DNA from: Synechococcus sp. MU1642
Lineage (GTDB): Bacteria > Cyanobacteriota > Cyanobacteriia > PCC-6307 > Cyanobiaceae
Length of the DNA: 64,000 nt
Assembly: GCF_020514115.1 (NCBI RefSeq)
Contig: NZ_VTKZ01000006.1
Coordinates: forward strand, 62,001 to 126,000
Reading direction: 5' to 3'
The notes under the pieces were generated by a model. It had not been told where the DNA came from and did no database searches. It worked only from the letters and a program-made list of their open reading frames with translations. Below are positions 61,307 through 64,000 of this stretch, one piece after another (the stretch's first letter is position 1; each line of letters begins with the position of its first letter). The position numbers were made by a program, and so were the translations under genes.

Positions 61307-63048
61307 TGGTTGCCCACTTTGCGGTGGTGCACCGCGGTGCTGGCCTCGGCATCGGCCACGTTGCCCTGCTCCACCACGGCATAGATGATCCAGTGGTCGG
61401 GGCCCTCCATCCGTTGCTCCACCCGGCAGCCCAGAAACGCCAGGGCATCGGTAAGCACTGGGCCGCCATCGGCGGTCCCCTCAAGCACGTTCACCCCAGC
61501 AAAACGATCGGCACCGGGGGGGAAACGCTTGAGGAAATGACGCATCAGTTCCTGATGGTTGTCCTGCCGTAGAACATTCAGCACGAAGCGATCTCCCACC
61601 TGCATCAGGGCTTCGATTGCACGGTCTTTGGCGACGGCGATGGTGAGGCCCGGTGGGGTGAAGCTGGCCTGGCTCACCCAGCTGGCCACCATGGCGCTGC
61701 GGCGCTGCGACTCGCCCTCCCCCTGGCTGGCAGTCACCACGTAGAGGCCACCGCTGATGCGACCAAGGGCCTTGTCGAGGTCGCCATCGAGGCTTTTCAT
61801 CGCTGCGATCGTCTTCTCTTTGGTCAGCAGCTGGCCGAGGTCAGTGCCGGACTCCTCACAGCGTTGGTAGTCGCTGCCCTGCGGCAGCTGTTTGATCCGC
61901 AGCGGGTTGAACGCTTGTTTTTGCCCCTGGCTGCGCAGTTGATCGGCGACGGCATCGATCGGTTCGTCGTTGCCGCCAAAGGCGTCGTAGACCCCCACCA
62001 GTTGCTTGGGATGTAGGGCCGCCAGCAGGGTCCCGATGGAGGCCTGGAGATCCGGCTCCGGCTCCGCGGGCCAGGTCGGCACCACAACGGCCTTGGCATC
62101 GCCGATCAGGGCGGTGAGTTCCTGGGGGTCGGTGGCCCGCAGATCCACCAGCTGCACTTGGGTATCCGCTTTGCCAATGCCGTGGGCAATGGCCTGGCTG
62201 ATCCGATCGGAGAAGCCGTACTGGCTGAGGTAACAGACGGCGGCATAGCTCTCGCCTTTGCTGCGCTGGCCGCTCCACTCGCGGTAGTCGCTGATCCAGT
62301 GACTGAGGTGATGCCGCAACAGCGGCCCATGACCCACAGCGATGGTGTTGATCTCCGGTAGGCCATCCATGCGCTTGAGGGCCTGCAGCACGCTGCGGGC
62401 ATTGGGGCCCATCAGGCAGTCGTAATAGAAGCGGAAATCGGGAGCAATGGCTCCGGGATCGGCATCGAAGACGTCGTCGGAGCAGTAGTGCAGACCGAAG
62501 GCGTCGCAGGTGTAGAGAATGCCTGTGCCGTGATCAAAGGAAAAGATCGTGTCCGGCCAGTGCAGGTTCGGAGCACTAAGGAATTCGAAGCGGTGCTGGA
62601 TGCCGCTGTCGGGGTTGGTGCCGAGATCCAGTTCCTCGCCGGACTTCACCGCACGGGAATTGAACGGCCTGTGCACCTGGTCCTGCAGGAACTGCAGCGC
62701 CACCTTCGAGCCCACGATTTCGATCTCTGGATTGAGATCGATCAGGTCACCGATCAAACCGGAGTGGTCGGGTTCGGTGTGGCTCACGATCAACACATCG
62801 ATCGCGGTTGGAACGATCTGCTTCTTGAGCAGGGGGATCCAGGTGTCGCGGAACTTGGCGTGGCTGGTGTCGATCAGGGCGGTGCGTTCTCCCCGCACCA
62901 GAAAGGCGTTGTAGGTGGTGCCGTTGCGCAGGCCGAATTCGATGTCGAAGCGGCTGCGGTCCCAGTCGAGGGAGCGAATCGTGCTGGTGTCGGCAGCGAT
63001 GGCCTCGCACTGCAGCGACAGCTTCGGAGCAGCAGGAGCAACGACCAT
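61300..63048 (-). CDS. flv3: Flavodiiron protein, Flv3-type
   Basis: The 582-residue protein has the canonical diiron motif VSHTEPDHSGLIGDL, then DTIFSFDHGTGILYTCDAFG, a flavodoxin domain and the C-terminal reductase domain (AMVASWVSQASFTPPGLTIA). It pairs with Flv1. Its start codon at 63048 overlaps the start of the divergent Nramp-type gene (63047) by two bases, so each gene's upstream control sits in the other's coding sequence. Confidence 0.93.
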   Translation of the reverse strand: MVVAPAAPKLSLQCEAIAADTSTIRSLDWDRSRFDIEFGLRNGTTYNAFLVRGERTALIDTSHAKFRDTWIPLLKKQIVPTAIDVLIVSHTEPDHSGLIGDLIDLNPEIEIVGSKVALQFLQDQVHRPFNSRAVKSGEELDLGTNPDSGIQHRFEFLSAPNLHWPDTIFSFDHGTGILYTCDAFGLHYCSDDVFDADPGAIAPDFRFYYDCLMGPNARSVLQALKRMDGLPEINTIAVGHGPLLRHHLSHWISDYREWSGQRSKGESYAAVCYLSQYGFSDRISQAIAHGIGKADTQVQLVDLRATDPQELTALIGDAKAVVVPTWPAEPEPDLQASIGTLLAALHPKQLVGVYDAFGGNDEPIDAVADQLRSQGQKQAFNPLRIKQLPQGSDYQRCEESGTDLGQLLTKEKTIAAMKSLDGDLDKALGRISGGLYVVTASQGEGESQRRSAMVASWVSQASFTPPGLTIAVAKDRAIEALMQVGDRFVLNVLRQDNHQELMRHFLKRFPPGADRFAGVNVLEGTADGGPVLTDALAFLGCRVEQRMEGPDHWIIYAVVEQGNVADAEASTAVHHRKVGNHY

Positions 63049-64000
63049 GAAACCGACCGTGACGGATGTCGACTTTACGGAGATTCAGCGGGGAAAGGCG
63101 GCGGAGACTGGTCGCAACCGCAACCTTGTGATGGCGTCATCGACTCTGCGACGCAGCATTGGGCCTGGGATCCTCTTGGCCGGTGCCTGCATCGGTGGAT
63201 CCCATTTGATGTCGTCCACTACGGCGGGAGCCCGTTTCGGCTTTGCCCTGGTCGGCCTGATTCTGCTGACCAATCTGATCAAGTACCCGTTCCTGCGTGT
63301 GGGCACCCGCTTTACAGCGGCCACCGGACTTTCGCTGCTGGAGGGTTTCCAGAAACGCAATCCCCTCTACCTGCCGCTGTATCTGGTGGTGAGCCTGGTG
63401 ACGGGCACCTTCACCATTGCGGCGGTGAGCTTTGTGGCGGGGCTGCTGCTCACCAACATTCCTCTGCTGGCTGGACTGGACCCCTATGGACTGTCCATCG
63501 CCGTGCTGGTGGTAAGTGGCCTGGTGCTGTTGCTGGGGCACTACCGGGCGCTCGACCGTCTCTCCAAATTGTTGGTGGTGCTGCTCACCCTGCTTACGGG
63601 GGTCGCGGCCGCATCGCTGCTGATCCGGGGCCCTGTCGGGGATGTGGCGGCGAGTTGGGTCAGTACTGATCCCAGTCCCTGGACCCTGGCCAACCTGGCC
63701 TTCCTGATTCCCCTGATGGGCTGGATGCCCGGACCGGTGGAGATGTGCGTGTGGCCATCGTTGTGGATGTTTTCGCGCGCGCGCGACACCGACCACACCG
63801 CAACGCCGAAGGAGGCCGAGTTCGATTTCAACCTCGGCTACAGCGTCACTGTGGTGACGGCCATGTTCTTCGTGATCCTGGGCGCCTACACGATGTACGG
63901 CAGTGGGGAAGGAATGCTGGCTGGCAGTGGCGTGTCCTTCGCCCAGAAGCTGATCAAGCTCTACACCGCCGCCATGGGGGGTTGGGCGGCCTGGGTGATC
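63047..64000 (+). CDS. Nramp-type divalent metal transporter (partial, C-terminus outside window)
   Basis: From the ATG at 63047, with AGGAG about 8 bases upstream, the product starts MKPTVTDVDFTEIQRGKAAE. After a polar N-terminus it has membrane helices beginning RRSIGPGILLAGACIGGSHL, which resembles the Nramp G-P-G/DPxN-like first helix. Further helices include LIKYPFLRVGTRFTAATGLS and FLIPLMGWMPGPVEMCVWPS. The metal substrate (Mn, Fe or other) is not decided. An ATG at 63131 is an alternative start but lacks a ribosome-binding site. Confidence 0.7.
   Translation, partial: MKPTVTDVDFTEIQRGKAAETGRNRNLVMASSTLRRSIGPGILLAGACIGGSHLMSSTTAGARFGFALVGLILLTNLIKYPFLRVGTRFTAATGLSLLEGFQKRNPLYLPLYLVVSLVTGTFTIAAVSFVAGLLLTNIPLLAGLDPYGLSIAVLVVSGLVLLLGHYRALDRLSKLLVVLLTLLTGVAAASLLIRGPVGDVAASWVSTDPSPWTLANLAFLIPLMGWMPGPVEMCVWPSLWMFSRARDTDHTATPKEAEFDFNLGYSVTVVTAMFFVILGAYTMYGSGEGMLAGSGVSFAQKLIKLYTAAMGGWAAWVI

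Overview
The window reads as chromosome of a marine picocyanobacterium, most likely an open-ocean Synechococcus of subcluster 5.1. Supporting signs are the high GC content, dense short-spaced genes, a urease plus Urt urea-transport locus, gpgS/gpgP glucosylglycerate genes, an HLIP protein, a group 2 sigma factor, a paired Flv1/Flv3 set, a DUF1830 protein and many small proteins of picocyanobacterial type. It is core-like: I see no insertion sequence, prophage, CRISPR array or integrase. The strain assignment is inference from gene content only.

Layout. 1-7551: urea use, with ureD (partial, minus strand) divergent from ureEFG, then urtABCDE encoding a complete ABC urea transporter. 7584-8284: two small genes around a gap that may hold a small RNA. 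8303-12138: compatible-solute module (gpgS divergent from a GH13 sugar phosphorylase and gpgP). 12158-18137: a minus-strand run pabC-pabB-queC-oxidoreductase-queE-pyrG covering folate, deazapurine and CTP synthesis. 18207-19836: dps (frameshifted) and a sigma-70 family factor. 20241-24528: a broken gene, aspS, gcvT, a Cys-rich small protein and a lone cyclic-nucleotide-binding-type domain. 24522-26940: speB-speE polyamine genes and arfB. 26954-31543: mazG, a DUF2227-type membrane protein, tRNA-Val, a cluster of very small membrane or basic proteins, an HLIP, an MBL-fold protein and a Fur-family regulator. 31594-35255: SDR, methyltransferase, small hypotheticals, a 2OG-Fe(II) oxygenase and a truncated lipoprotein gene. 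35304-41271: valS, a three-gene ABC-2 exporter and a TVP38 membrane protein. 41247-51518: ligA, SprT-like, chorismate-lyase-like, mnmG, dnaB, rplI and a fatty-acid desaturase. 51667-56285: a PLP lyase, gcvH and gcvP. 56415-63048: two small hypotheticals, then a minus-strand redox set (FMN reductase, rubrerythrin, flv1, flv3) with a decayed gene between flv1 and flv3. 63047-64000: an Nramp-type metal transporter that runs off the end.

The most notable signals are five damaged genes in an otherwise compact core region: dps (one-base frameshift), rubrerythrin (in-frame TGA), a multi-frameshifted gene between flv1 and flv3, a gene with one in-frame stop at 20.45 kb, and a C-terminally truncated lipoprotein next to valS. 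Two of these are oxidative-stress genes. The other notable signals are two intergenic stretches that look like structured RNAs (about 7.92-8.06 kb and 26.35-26.41 kb), and the overlapping head-to-head start codons of flv3 and the Nramp-type gene. I found no convincing wholly new multigene system.
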